In this document: one piece after another, positions 54,174 through 62,176 of the stretch
Numbering within the stretch: the first letter of the stretch is position 1
Layout of the letters: each line of letters opens with the position of its first letter
Assembly: GCF_000801335.2 (NCBI RefSeq)
Contig: NZ_JSEH01000007.1
Coordinates: 1-64,000 of the forward strand
DNA from: Desulfovibrio sp. TomC
GTDB lineage: Bacteria > Desulfobacterota > Desulfovibrionia > Desulfovibrionales > Desulfovibrionaceae
Length of the DNA stretch: 64,000 nt
Reading direction: 5' to 3'
Notes under the pieces: generated by a model
The model's input: the letters and a program-made list of their open reading frames with translations, nothing else
What the model was told of the DNA's origin: nothing
Database searches by the model: none
Translations under genes and position numbers: made by a program

Positions 54174-54268
54174 CCCTGCCTCGGGTCCCCGGAATCGCCA
54201 TGGACGCAAGAGAAGGCTCATGACCTGAATTCCTTTTATGAAAAAACCGTCAGCCCAAGGAGGCTTCC

Positions 54269-54675
54269 ATGGATCTTGGCCTCACCGTCATCGGCGTGGT
54301 GCGCTCGCCGCTCACCGACAAAGCTACGGCCCCGAAATTTGAAACCGACAACGCCCCCCGGCCGAGATCGTGCTCGACCCGGCCTATGCGCCGGCGGCCA
54401 AGGACTTGGCCGTGGGCCAGGAGATTCTCCTTTTCACTTGGCTGCATCAGGCTGACCGCACCTGTCAGGCCGTCCATCCCCGCCGCGACCTGAGCCGGCC
54501 GCTGACCGGCGTTTTTTCCACCCGCTCTCCGGACCGCCCCAATCCCATCGGCCTGCACCAGGTGCGCGTGACGGGCATCGCCGGCAACGTCGTCAGCCTG
54601 GACGCCCTGGAGGCCCTGAACCAAACACCGGTCATCGACATCAAACCGCTGGCGGATCGAGGCGGCAAAGACTGA
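54269..54675 (+). pseudogene. trmO: TrmO (TsaA)-like tRNA methyltransferase gene, frameshifted
   Basis: ATG 54269 has AAGGAGG upstream and reads MDLGLTVIGVVRSPL, then changes sense. A second frame from about 54360 continues the family: GQEILLFTWLHQADRTC, GVFSTRSPDRPNPIGLHQV. The frames meet at a run of six C (54354-54359); a seventh C would restore one 135-residue protein. TrmO N6-methylates t6A37 of tRNA. A one-base loss in a homopolymer can be a real mutation, phase variation or a sequencing error. As written, the gene is broken. Confidence 0.85.
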
Positions 54676-54798
54676 CGGCATAGTCGTCGCCATTGCCCTC
54701 CAAAACGGTTGTTTTTCGACCCAAGGCTTGCTATCAAAAGAAAATATTTTCGTATTGCACGATCACATCTCCACGCTTGCATCCACAAGGAGTCGTCC

Positions 54799-55059
54799 AT
54801 GCCGAAGAAAGAACATGTGAAAAAAGTCAACGCCGTCATCTGCGCCTATTTCGCCCACACCGGCTATCTGACTCGGGAAGAAGCCAAGGAACTGTGCGGC
54901 CTGGAAGACAGTGGCTTCGAGGAAGCCTACAAAAAGGCCGGCAACATCTTTGCCAAGGTCGGCTCGGAGCCGGACAAGGGCGTCAGCAAACTGTTTACCC
55001 ACCTGTCCCACGAAGTCGACGAATACATGAAGCACATCAGCGGCTACGGCATCGCCTAG
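54799..55059 (+). CDS. Small protein, unknown
   Basis: 86 residues, soluble, charged and helical: KKEHVKKVNAVICAYFAHTGYLTREEAKELCG and DEYMKHISGYGIA. ATG 54799 has AAGGAG 6 bp upstream. The opening looks like a small helical domain resembling a winged-helix start, but I cannot name it. A strong terminator follows 16 bp after the stop, so it has its own transcript. The AT-rich upstream stretch (54735-54760, including a GAAAATATTTTC palindrome) may hold its promoter. Confidence 0.72.
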   Translation: MPKKEHVKKVNAVICAYFAHTGYLTREEAKELCGLEDSGFEEAYKKAGNIFAKVGSEPDKGVSKLFTHLSHEVDEYMKHISGYGIA

Positions 55060-55075
55060 TCCGCCTCCTCCAGGA

Positions 55076-55113
55076 AGCCCCGGCCCGGCCTTGTGCCCGG
55101 CCGGGGCTTTTTT
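55076..55113 (+). terminator. Rho-independent terminator
   Basis: Perfect 10-bp stem (AGCCCCGGCC / GGCCGGGGCT) followed by TTTTTT in total. Confidence 0.9.
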
Positions 55114-55242
55114 ATGACCGGCCCCGGTGCATCCGAAGAGCAAGCGGACTGTCACAGCGACGCAACGTGGACGCCAACCCTTTTCAATGCCGGCCTATTC
55201 CGTTACAGCCAGCCCTTGCCCGCAGCAATCAAGGAGTCGCCC

Positions 55243-56046
55243 ATGCCGTCACTGTCGTTCATGCTCGCCTACCTCGTTTTCGGGGCGGTTGCCGGCGTCA
55301 TCGCCGGACTGCTTGGGGTTGGCGGCGGCATTGTCGTGGTCCCGGCCCTGTTCTGGTTTTTCACCGCCCAGGGCTTTTCCCCGGACATCATCATGCAGAT
55401 GGCCCTTGGCACGTCGTTGGCCGCCATCATGTTCACCTCAATCTCAAGCCTTCGGGCCCACCACCGCCGGGGCGCGGTCCTGTGGCCCATTGTCAAAGCC
55501 ATCACTCCGGGTATCCTGATAGGCACCTTTGCCGGCTCCTGCGTGGCCGCCAAGCTCCCCACCGGCTTTCTCAAGGGCTTTTTCGTGTGCTTTCTCTATT
55601 ACGTCGCCATCCAGATGCTGCTCAACATCAAGCCCAAGGCCAGCCGCCAGATTCCGGGCCAGGCCGGCATGTTCGGGGCCGGGTTTGGCATCGGCGCGGT
55701 GTCGAGTCTGGTCGGCATCGGCGGCGGCACCTTGTCCGTACCATTTATGGTCTGGTGCAACATCGCCATGCACACGGCCGTTGGCACTTCCGCCGCCATC
55801 GGCTTCCCCATCGCCCTGGCCGGAACCGTCGGATACGTCGTCAACGGCCTGGGCGCGGCGAATCTGCCGCCGCTGTCTTTTGGCTATATCTATCTGCCGG
55901 CCCTGGTCGGCGTGGCGGCTGTCAGCATCCTGACCGCTCCCTACGGCGCCAAGCTCGCGCACAAGCTGCCGGTTCCCACCCTCAAACGCTTCTTCGCCCT
56001 GTTCGTCCTGGCCATGGCCACGCGGATGCTGTGGGGCATGTTCTAA
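55243..56046 (+). CDS. TSUP-family (TauE/SafE) transporter
   Basis: 267 residues with about eight membrane helices and two Gly-rich repeats (GLLGVGGGIVVVPAL and SLVGIGGGTLSVPFM), the family mark. Members move sulfite, sulfoacetate or related anions, a plausible job in a sulfur-metabolising bacterium, but the substrate is inferred. ATG 55243 has AAGGAG 6 bp upstream. A CNT gene follows 26 bp later. Confidence 0.86.
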   Translation: MPSLSFMLAYLVFGAVAGVIAGLLGVGGGIVVVPALFWFFTAQGFSPDIIMQMALGTSLAAIMFTSISSLRAHHRRGAVLWPIVKAITPGILIGTFAGSCVAAKLPTGFLKGFFVCFLYYVAIQMLLNIKPKASRQIPGQAGMFGAGFGIGAVSSLVGIGGGTLSVPFMVWCNIAMHTAVGTSAAIGFPIALAGTVGYVVNGLGAANLPPLSFGYIYLPALVGVAAVSILTAPYGAKLAHKLPVPTLKRFFALFVLAMATRMLWGMF

Positions 56047-56072
56047 CCCGCCGCAACAGAAGGGACCTCGCC

Positions 56073-57317
56073 ATGCTGCAACCCCTGATCGGACTGGCCG
56101 TCATCCTGGCCGTCGCCGCGCTTGTGAGCGAACACCGGGGCAAAATCCCCTGGCGCATGGCGGCCGGCGGTCTCGGTTTGCAATTCGCCCTGGCGGCGCT
56201 GATGCTCAAGGCTCCTTTTTTGCGCGGCATTTTTCTCGGCCTCAATGCCCTGGTGGCCGCCATGGACGAGGCCACCCGGGCCGGCACGGCCTTTGTGTTC
56301 GGCTATGTGGGCGGCGGCCCGGCTCCCTTTGCCGCAACCGATCCGGGCGCGAGCTTTATCCTCGGCTTCCAGGCCCTGCCCCTGGTCATCGTCATCGCCG
56401 CCCTGGCCGCCCTGCTCTATTACTGGAATATCCTGCCCCATGTCGTCCGGGCCTTTTCCCTGCTGCTTGAAAAGGTCATGGGCATCGGCGGCGTGCTGGG
56501 CGTGGGGGCCGGGGGCTGCATCTTTCTCGGCATGATCGAAGCCCCGCTGCTCATTCGTCCCTATTTAAACCGCATGACCCGCAGCGAACTGTTTGCCATG
56601 ATGACCACCGGCATGTCCTGCATCGCCGGCACCATGCTCATGCTCTACGCCACGGTCTTGAAATCCGTCATCCCCGATGCCCTGGGGCACATCCTGACCG
56701 CCTCGGTCATCCACGCCCCGGCAGCCCTGCTTATTGCCGGGCTGATGCTGCCGGAAACCGGCCAGCCGACCCTTGGCCGCACCATCCCCAAGTCCACGGC
56801 CTCAGGCAGCATGGACGCCATTGTGTCGGGCACGGCCGACGGTCTTCGCCTGTTCTGGAGCATCATCGCCACCCTGCTCGTCTTCGTGGCCCTGGTGAAA
56901 CTGGCCAACATCCTTCTTGGGGCCATGCCCGATCTGGCCGGCGCACCGATCACCCTGGAACGGGCCTTGGGCGTCCTCATGGCCCCGGCCGCCTGGCTCA
57001 TCGGCGTGCCCTGGGCCGAGGCGTCCACGGCCGGGACGCTCCTTGGCGCCAAGATCGTGCTCAATGAATTTATTGCCTTCATCGACATGGCCAAACTGCC
57101 GGCCGGGTCGCTGTCGGACCACTCCCGCCTCATTATGACCTATGCCATGTGCAGCTTCGCCAACTGCGGCTCGGTGGGCATCCTGCTGGCCGGCCTGACC
57201 TCGCTTTGCCCGGAACGCAAGGCCGAGATCACGTCTCTGGGGGGGCGGGCGCTGCTTGGCGGTGTGCTGGCGTCGCTGTCGACGGGTGCTGTGGTGGGGA
57301 TTCTGGCAGCGTTTTAG
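56073..57317 (+). CDS. Concentrative nucleoside transporter (NupC/CNT family)
   Basis: 414 residues, about ten membrane helices, with the CNT motif GAKIVLNEFIAF and the EAPLLIRPYL and SFANCGSVGI stretches of the family core. It takes up nucleosides with Na+ or H+. AAGGGA precedes ATG 56073. The last 89 bp overlap the end of the convergent channel gene, a long overlap; both frames look protein-like at their ends. Confidence 0.9.
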   Translation: MLQPLIGLAVILAVAALVSEHRGKIPWRMAAGGLGLQFALAALMLKAPFLRGIFLGLNALVAAMDEATRAGTAFVFGYVGGGPAPFAATDPGASFILGFQALPLVIVIAALAALLYYWNILPHVVRAFSLLLEKVMGIGGVLGVGAGGCIFLGMIEAPLLIRPYLNRMTRSELFAMMTTGMSCIAGTMLMLYATVLKSVIPDALGHILTASVIHAPAALLIAGLMLPETGQPTLGRTIPKSTASGSMDAIVSGTADGLRLFWSIIATLLVFVALVKLANILLGAMPDLAGAPITLERALGVLMAPAAWLIGVPWAEASTAGTLLGAKIVLNEFIAFIDMAKLPAGSLSDHSRLIMTYAMCSFANCGSVGILLAGLTSLCPERKAEITSLGGRALLGGVLASLSTGAVVGILAAF

Positions 57318-58008
57318 CCGGAAGACTCCGCTCCTTCTCGGCCACATGCAAGCCGACAAGCCGGGCCATGAAAAAGACCATGTAGAACTGGCCGGCAATG
57401 CCCTCAAGCACGGACAGCGTCCGGGCCACCGGCGAAATGGGTACGATGTCGCCGTAGCCAGTGGTCAAGAGCGACACATAACTGAAGAAAAAGAGCAGCC
57501 GATCCTGCTCCTGATCAGACAGATTGTGCCCGTGGACCGTAAAATCAAAGGCTGCCGGGTTGATACGGACGACGAGAGAATAGAGTACATACCACATGGC
57601 TCCGATAAACATATAAACACACAAACCGCCAAGGACTGTATCCAGATCGACCCGACGTTGCCGGGACAGATACTGCGAAACCTCCACGGCCGTAAAAAGA
57701 ATGACGCTGGCAACGAGAAAATCTCCAACAATATCTACATAGAGAAATCCTATTGTGTATTTTATCACAACAATAAAGGCGCAACATCCTGTCAGGACGC
57801 AATTTACATTGTTTAACAGACTTTTTCCGGCGATGCCCAAGGCTGCCAGCAATATCCCCAGAAAGAGGAGATCCTGTATGACAGCCCCTATGGCGCCGAC
57901 GACAAACGGCGAGGCTATAAGCTGGAGCAACAAGGCCGCCAGCAGCCAGTGAAATCGTTTGCTGGTGGTGGTGACCGCTGTTGCGATATGGGGCGAGACG
58001 GTGGGCAT
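57229..58008 (-). CDS. Potassium-channel-like protein
   Basis: 259 residues with six hydrophobic segments and one pore loop, selectivity filter SLLTTGYGDIVPISP. No N-terminal or C-terminal nucleotide-binding domain. ATG 58008 has AAAGGAA upstream. The C-terminal 40 residues (Pro/Ser-rich) overlap nupC in antisense and may be unstructured. It follows the HD-GYP gene by 60 bp. Confidence 0.85.
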   Translation of the reverse strand: MPTVSPHIATAVTTTSKRFHWLLAALLLQLIASPFVVGAIGAVIQDLLFLGILLAALGIAGKSLLNNVNCVLTGCCAFIVVIKYTIGFLYVDIVGDFLVASVILFTAVEVSQYLSRQRRVDLDTVLGGLCVYMFIGAMWYVLYSLVVRINPAAFDFTVHGHNLSDQEQDRLLFFFSYVSLLTTGYGDIVPISPVARTLSVLEGIAGQFYMVFFMARLVGLHVAEKERSLPAKTLPESPPQHPSTATPAHRQAAPAPPET

Positions 58009-58068
58009 GCGATATTCCTTTCGAAAAGGGCTACACGAGCCGGCAGCCGGCGGCAAGGAAGCAAGGGA

Positions 58069-59058
58069 TTACAGCAGGGCCGCACCGCTTAACAGCATGA
58101 CGAAGCGTTTGTAGAGGTCGACGTCAAAAGAGCCGGCCATTTCATGGCGCATGATGCGAAGGGCTTCAAAAGGACGCACGGCATCGGCATAGCAGCGTCT
58201 GGAGGTCAGGGCGTCGTAGACATCGGCCAGGGACACGGCCCGGACGTGGAGTGGGATAGCCTCGCCGGCCCTGCCTCCGGGATACCCCTTCCCGTCGAGC
58301 TTTTCGTGGTGCATGAGAATGCATTCCCGGGCCAGACGCGACAGGGACAATCCCCGGCAAAGCCGCACACCCAAAGCCGGATGCTCTTTTACGGTCAGAA
58401 ATTCCCCGGGCGTGAGCCTTCCGGGTTTGGACAGGACGGCCGGGTCAACGGCCTCCTTGCCGCTGTCGTGCAACAGCGCCCCGACGCCGGCCTGGACGAT
58501 CGTGGGCGTGGGCAGCCCCAGGGAACGCAGCAGAAAAACCGTGTACACAAAGACATGCACGCCGTGGCTGTAGACATCATAGTCATGAGCCATGAGCGCC
58601 CCCATCCGGGCCAGTCCGGCCTCGGAGCACAAAAACGCCACGCTATCGCGGGCATAGCCCACAAACAGCCGGCCATGCACGTCGGAGACGGCCTGGGGCA
58701 GGCGCTCCCGGATGAGATCACTGACGATGTCGCAGCAATTATGGTAAAAAACCGTAGCCTTGTCCGCGATGGGCAGTTGTGCGCCAAGAAGCGCCCCAGG
58801 CAAATGACGGCGCATGTAGGCGCGGTAGCTGTCCCGCTCGTCCCGGTGGATGAAGACCGTGCGCACGCCGTATTCACCCAGCATTTCCCGGCGTACCCCG
58901 GTGAGCGCTTCGCCGCTTCGGGCAAACAGGGTATGCGTATCGCCGTGGCGCAAATAGATATGAAATTCTCCCGGGGCATGGGGAAATATATGCCCCACCG
59001 GGATCGGGTGGTACTCACTGGCCGGATCGACCGACGGCGGCGGTGCAAGCTGCGTCAT
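58069..59058 (-). CDS. HD-GYP domain cyclic-di-GMP phosphodiesterase-like protein
   Basis: 329 residues. A PilZ/DUF3391-like N-terminal part (about 20-95) precedes an HD-GYP domain (HDYDVYSHGVHVFVYT, LLHDSGKEAVDP, HHEKLDGKGYPGG). The HD and GYP residues are intact, so it probably hydrolyses c-di-GMP. No promoter or partner is evident; the divergent SRAP gene starts 182 bp away. Confidence 0.9.
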   Translation of the reverse strand: MTQLAPPPSVDPASEYHPIPVGHIFPHAPGEFHIYLRHGDTHTLFARSGEALTGVRREMLGEYGVRTVFIHRDERDSYRAYMRRHLPGALLGAQLPIADKATVFYHNCCDIVSDLIRERLPQAVSDVHGRLFVGYARDSVAFLCSEAGLARMGALMAHDYDVYSHGVHVFVYTVFLLRSLGLPTPTIVQAGVGALLHDSGKEAVDPAVLSKPGRLTPGEFLTVKEHPALGVRLCRGLSLSRLARECILMHHEKLDGKGYPGGRAGEAIPLHVRAVSLADVYDALTSRRCYADAVRPFEALRIMRHEMAGSFDVDLYKRFVMLLSGAALL

Positions 59059-59240
59059 CGTGGGTTTGACTTTGTTACATTTTCTGTTCAGTTTTTTTGG
59101 TGATTTGCGCCCAGGCTCTCACGCCCAGTCTTTGAGCCGCTGTAATGCCGGCATTTTCTAAAACAAACCTTATTCCCTGGCCCGAAAGTCAACTTTCCTC
59201 CGAGGGTTAGCAAAACCCGGGCCGAAAAAGGGGGACCTTC

Positions 59241-59885
59241 ATGTGCGGCAGATTCGCCCTGGCCGTGCCGCGTCGGCTGGTGGCCGAAGCCATGGGTGTA
59301 CCGGATATGCCCGAGGTCCCGGCCCGACCGGAAATTTTCCCGTCGCAACTCATTGAAGCCGTGTTCACGGCCCGGGAGAGCGCACGGCGTATGGCCGGTC
59401 TTTTTCGGTGGGGATTTGTCCCGGTCTTTCTCAAGGACGATCCGGCAGCGCGGCCTATGATCAATGCCCGGTGTGAAACCGTGCTCACCCTGCCCTCGTT
59501 CCGGGCGGCGGCCCGCTACCGGCGCTGCATCGTGCCGGCCGAGGGCTACTATGAATGGCGCAAGGACCCCGGAGGACGCAAAACGCGGTTTTTCCTGAGC
59601 GTTCCAGGGACGCCAGTCCTTGGGCTCGCCGGCATCTATGAACGCGCAGTCACCACTGCCGGCGAGGTGCGCGACACCGTGGCCATTCTCACCCGGCCAG
59701 CCGAAGGCGTGGCGGCCGCTGTCCACCCCCGGATGCCGCTTGTCATCGCCACCCAGGCCATGGAGGCTTGGCTTGATCCCGGACGCACCGAACGGACGGA
59801 CATCGAACCGCTGTTGGCTCTGGCTCCGCCCGGGGGACTCAAGGCCAGCGCGGCTCCGGGGGAGCCGTCGCTGCTGGTGCTGTGA
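59241..59885 (+). CDS. SRAP (HMCES/YedK) abasic-site protein
   Basis: 214 residues. MCGRFAL supplies the catalytic Cys2 that links to abasic sites in single-stranded DNA; MINARCETV carries the Asn, AEGYYEW the Glu and VHPRMPLVI the His of the active site. All key residues are present. It protects replication forks in known members. There is no lexA-like site that I can see. Confidence 0.92.
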   Translation: MCGRFALAVPRRLVAEAMGVPDMPEVPARPEIFPSQLIEAVFTARESARRMAGLFRWGFVPVFLKDDPAARPMINARCETVLTLPSFRAAARYRRCIVPAEGYYEWRKDPGGRKTRFFLSVPGTPVLGLAGIYERAVTTAGEVRDTVAILTRPAEGVAAAVHPRMPLVIATQAMEAWLDPGRTERTDIEPLLALAPPGGLKASAAPGEPSLLVL

Positions 59886-59975
59886 GGAAGGAACCGCCCT
59901 GGAAGAGGGCCTTTGGGCGAGGAGTCGTTGCAGCGTGCGCCTAGCCTGTGAAAAAAGCCGGCGCGCTGCGGTGGG

Positions 59976-61625
59976 TCAGCCCTGCTCCGGCTCCGAAAGC
60001 GCTGCTGCGCTGGGCCGTTCGTAGGGGGCAACGAACGTAAAACAACTGCCCGATCCTGGCATGCTGGCAACCGTCAGCCGACCGCCCATGGCCTGGGCCA
60101 GTTTGCCGGCAATGGCCAGTCCCAGGCCCGCGCCGCCAAAACGCCGGGTCTTGCTGCCGTCGGCCTGACGAAATGGCTCAAAAATGGTCTCGCTCTGGTC
60201 AGGGGCAAGCCCGATGCCGGTATCGCGGACCGCCAGGGCGAGGACCACCGACGGCACTGGAGTCGCCATGTCTCCGGGAGGCTGGTCCTCGACGGTTGCC
60301 ACGACTGCGATCGTGCCCGTTTCCGTGAATTTGACGGCATTGCTGAGCAAGGCAGCCAGGATCTGGCGCAGCCCGCCGCCGTCGCCGACCACCAGCTCCG
60401 GAATCCGACGGTCCACGGTCCAGGTCAGGGCCAGCCCCTTTTGTATGGCCGCCCCGCCAAAGGAATTGACCACGCCCTCAATGATATTGGCTACGCTAAA
60501 GGGCGCCCGGCGTGTCTGCACGTCTCCGGAATCGAGGCGGGCAAAATCAAGGACACTCTCCAGCAGGGCGGCCAGGGTGCGGCCGGATTCCTTGAGCGTC
60601 TCAATGAGTTCCTGCTGTTCGGCAGTCAGGGCCGTGATTCCGAGCAGTTCGGCCATGCCCAGAATGCCATTTAAGGGGGTGCGGATCTCATGGGACATGT
60701 TGTCCATGAATTCGTGCTTGAGCCGTTCAGCGGCCAGGGTGGCCTCCTCGGCCAGCCGACGATCCGTGACGTCTTCCATGATCCAGATGGAACCTTCCTG
60801 GGGACGGTCGGCGTACAGCACCTGGCCGATCAGGCGACACCAGAAATGCACACCATCGCTGCGACGCATGACAGAGACGGTGTCCACCCGCTCCCCTCGG
60901 CCAAGCACCGGGTAGAATCGTTGGCCAAAGGCTTCAAATGCGGCCTGGTCCAGATAAAACGCCGCCGTGGAAAGACCGGCCGCCTTCCCCTGCTCCAGGC
61001 TGAAAAGCTCGTGAAACCGCGGGTTGGCCCGCCGTACAACGCGGTCGGCGACAAAAGCGATGCCGATGGGGCTGTTTTCAAAAATGTAGTTGAGACTGCG
61101 GTGGGATTCCTCCAAGGCCTTTTCGGCCTTGCGTCGTTCTCCCATCTCGTGGCGCAACTCCTGATTGGCCCGTCGCAGGTCTTCGGCCCGCTCCGCAACG
61201 TCGCGTTCAAGCACAGCCAGGGTCTGCCGGTTTTGGGCATCCACCCTCTTTTGCGCCGTGATGTTGCGGGCAACGCAAACAACCCCGGCCATCTGGCCCG
61301 TTTGGTCCATGACCGGGGTTTTGAGCACTTGCAACCAGACCGAACGGTCATCGCGTTCGACAACATATTCAAACATCTGAGGCTGCCCGGAGGCCATGAC
61401 TGTCTGATCGGCCTGGCGGTGGCGGTTGGCGCTGGAAGCCGGAAACGCCGTGAAATCGGTGCTGCCCACAATCGCCTGGGCCGGAATGCCGAACAGCTCG
61501 CAAAATGCCCGGTTCACATACCGATAGGTGAAGCTGGCGTCCTTGAAAAAAAAGATGTCCGACGAAGCATCCACCATGGCCCAACACAGGCTTGGGTCGA
61601 GAGGCGGCATTGCGGGGTCAATCAT
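59976..61625 (-). CDS. PAS-PAS hybrid-less sensor histidine kinase
   Basis: 549 residues, soluble. PAS domain 1 (about 10-125), a coiled coil (about 130-170), PAS domain 2 (about 170-285), HisKA with the phospho-His in MDNMSHEIRTPLNG (about 308-320) and a HATPase_c (about 395-530; LLSNAVKFTETG, DTGIGLAPDQ, GGAGLGLAI). No receiver or transmembrane helix, so it senses inside the cell. No response regulator is adjacent; the receiver protein at 26896 and NtrC-like regulator at 49543 are possible partners only in principle. Confidence 0.9.
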   Translation of the reverse strand: MIDPAMPPLDPSLCWAMVDASSDIFFFKDASFTYRYVNRAFCELFGIPAQAIVGSTDFTAFPASSANRHRQADQTVMASGQPQMFEYVVERDDRSVWLQVLKTPVMDQTGQMAGVVCVARNITAQKRVDAQNRQTLAVLERDVAERAEDLRRANQELRHEMGERRKAEKALEESHRSLNYIFENSPIGIAFVADRVVRRANPRFHELFSLEQGKAAGLSTAAFYLDQAAFEAFGQRFYPVLGRGERVDTVSVMRRSDGVHFWCRLIGQVLYADRPQEGSIWIMEDVTDRRLAEEATLAAERLKHEFMDNMSHEIRTPLNGILGMAELLGITALTAEQQELIETLKESGRTLAALLESVLDFARLDSGDVQTRRAPFSVANIIEGVVNSFGGAAIQKGLALTWTVDRRIPELVVGDGGGLRQILAALLSNAVKFTETGTIAVVATVEDQPPGDMATPVPSVVLALAVRDTGIGLAPDQSETIFEPFRQADGSKTRRFGGAGLGLAIAGKLAQAMGGRLTVASMPGSGSCFTFVAPYERPSAAALSEPEQG

Positions 61626-61804
61626 GAGGCCAACTCTAGCGCAGACAGCTTCGGTGCGGCAACGGATTTCATACTGGCAAGGCGTGGCCGGGAGACGGCG
61701 GGAAAACCGCTGGCGACGGCCTTCCCCGCCATTGCCGGGCCGAAGAAAATATGGTTAGGTCCAGCCCACATAACGCGGCCTTTGCCGGCCGCATGGGAGC
61801 ATTC

Positions 61805-62143
61805 ATGCGCAAATCCGCTTTGCCGGTGCTGTTGGCCACCAGCCTGTTTATCGCTTCGTCCCCGGTTTGGGCCGGCCAGGAACCTCAAGCCGCCCCCCCG
61901 TCCGAGCAGCCGGCAGCGCAACCGACAGCGCAACCAGCCAAGGCCAGCGGCCCTTCCACCACGCGCTCGGATGCGGCCGAAGCCCGCTACCGCGCCTGGG
62001 TGGACAAAGAGCATGCCCAGGACGCCGCGGAATTTGCCAAGGAAAAATCCAAGGTCGAAGACAAATACAAAGGCTACGTGCGCCCCAAACGGGAGAAAAA
62101 GGGCGGCAAGGCCGAGCCTGCTGACAAGCCGGCCAAGCCCTGA
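61805..62143 (+). CDS. Small exported charged protein, unknown
   Basis: 112 residues. ATG 61805 has GGGAG upstream. Signal peptide of about 23 residues ending PVWA, then a Pro/Ala/Gln-rich stretch and a strongly charged helical C-terminus (AEFAKEKSKVEDKYKGY, then Lys-rich tail). It is probably periplasmic. Function unknown. Confidence 0.65.
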   Translation: MRKSALPVLLATSLFIASSPVWAGQEPQAAPPSEQPAAQPTAQPAKASGPSTTRSDAAEARYRAWVDKEHAQDAAEFAKEKSKVEDKYKGYVRPKREKKGGKAEPADKPAKP

Positions 62144-62176
62144 CCCCCGCTTTCAGCCTGCTGCCTAGCGGCCGGC

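Noticed and set aside
54740-54751. GAAAATATTTTC palindrome
   Set aside because: A short AT palindrome near a likely promoter; could be an operator, but there is no second copy or regulator to support it.
60690-62168. 492-residue frame on plus
   Set aside because: Antisense of the histidine kinase; the small exported protein at 61805 lies in another frame.
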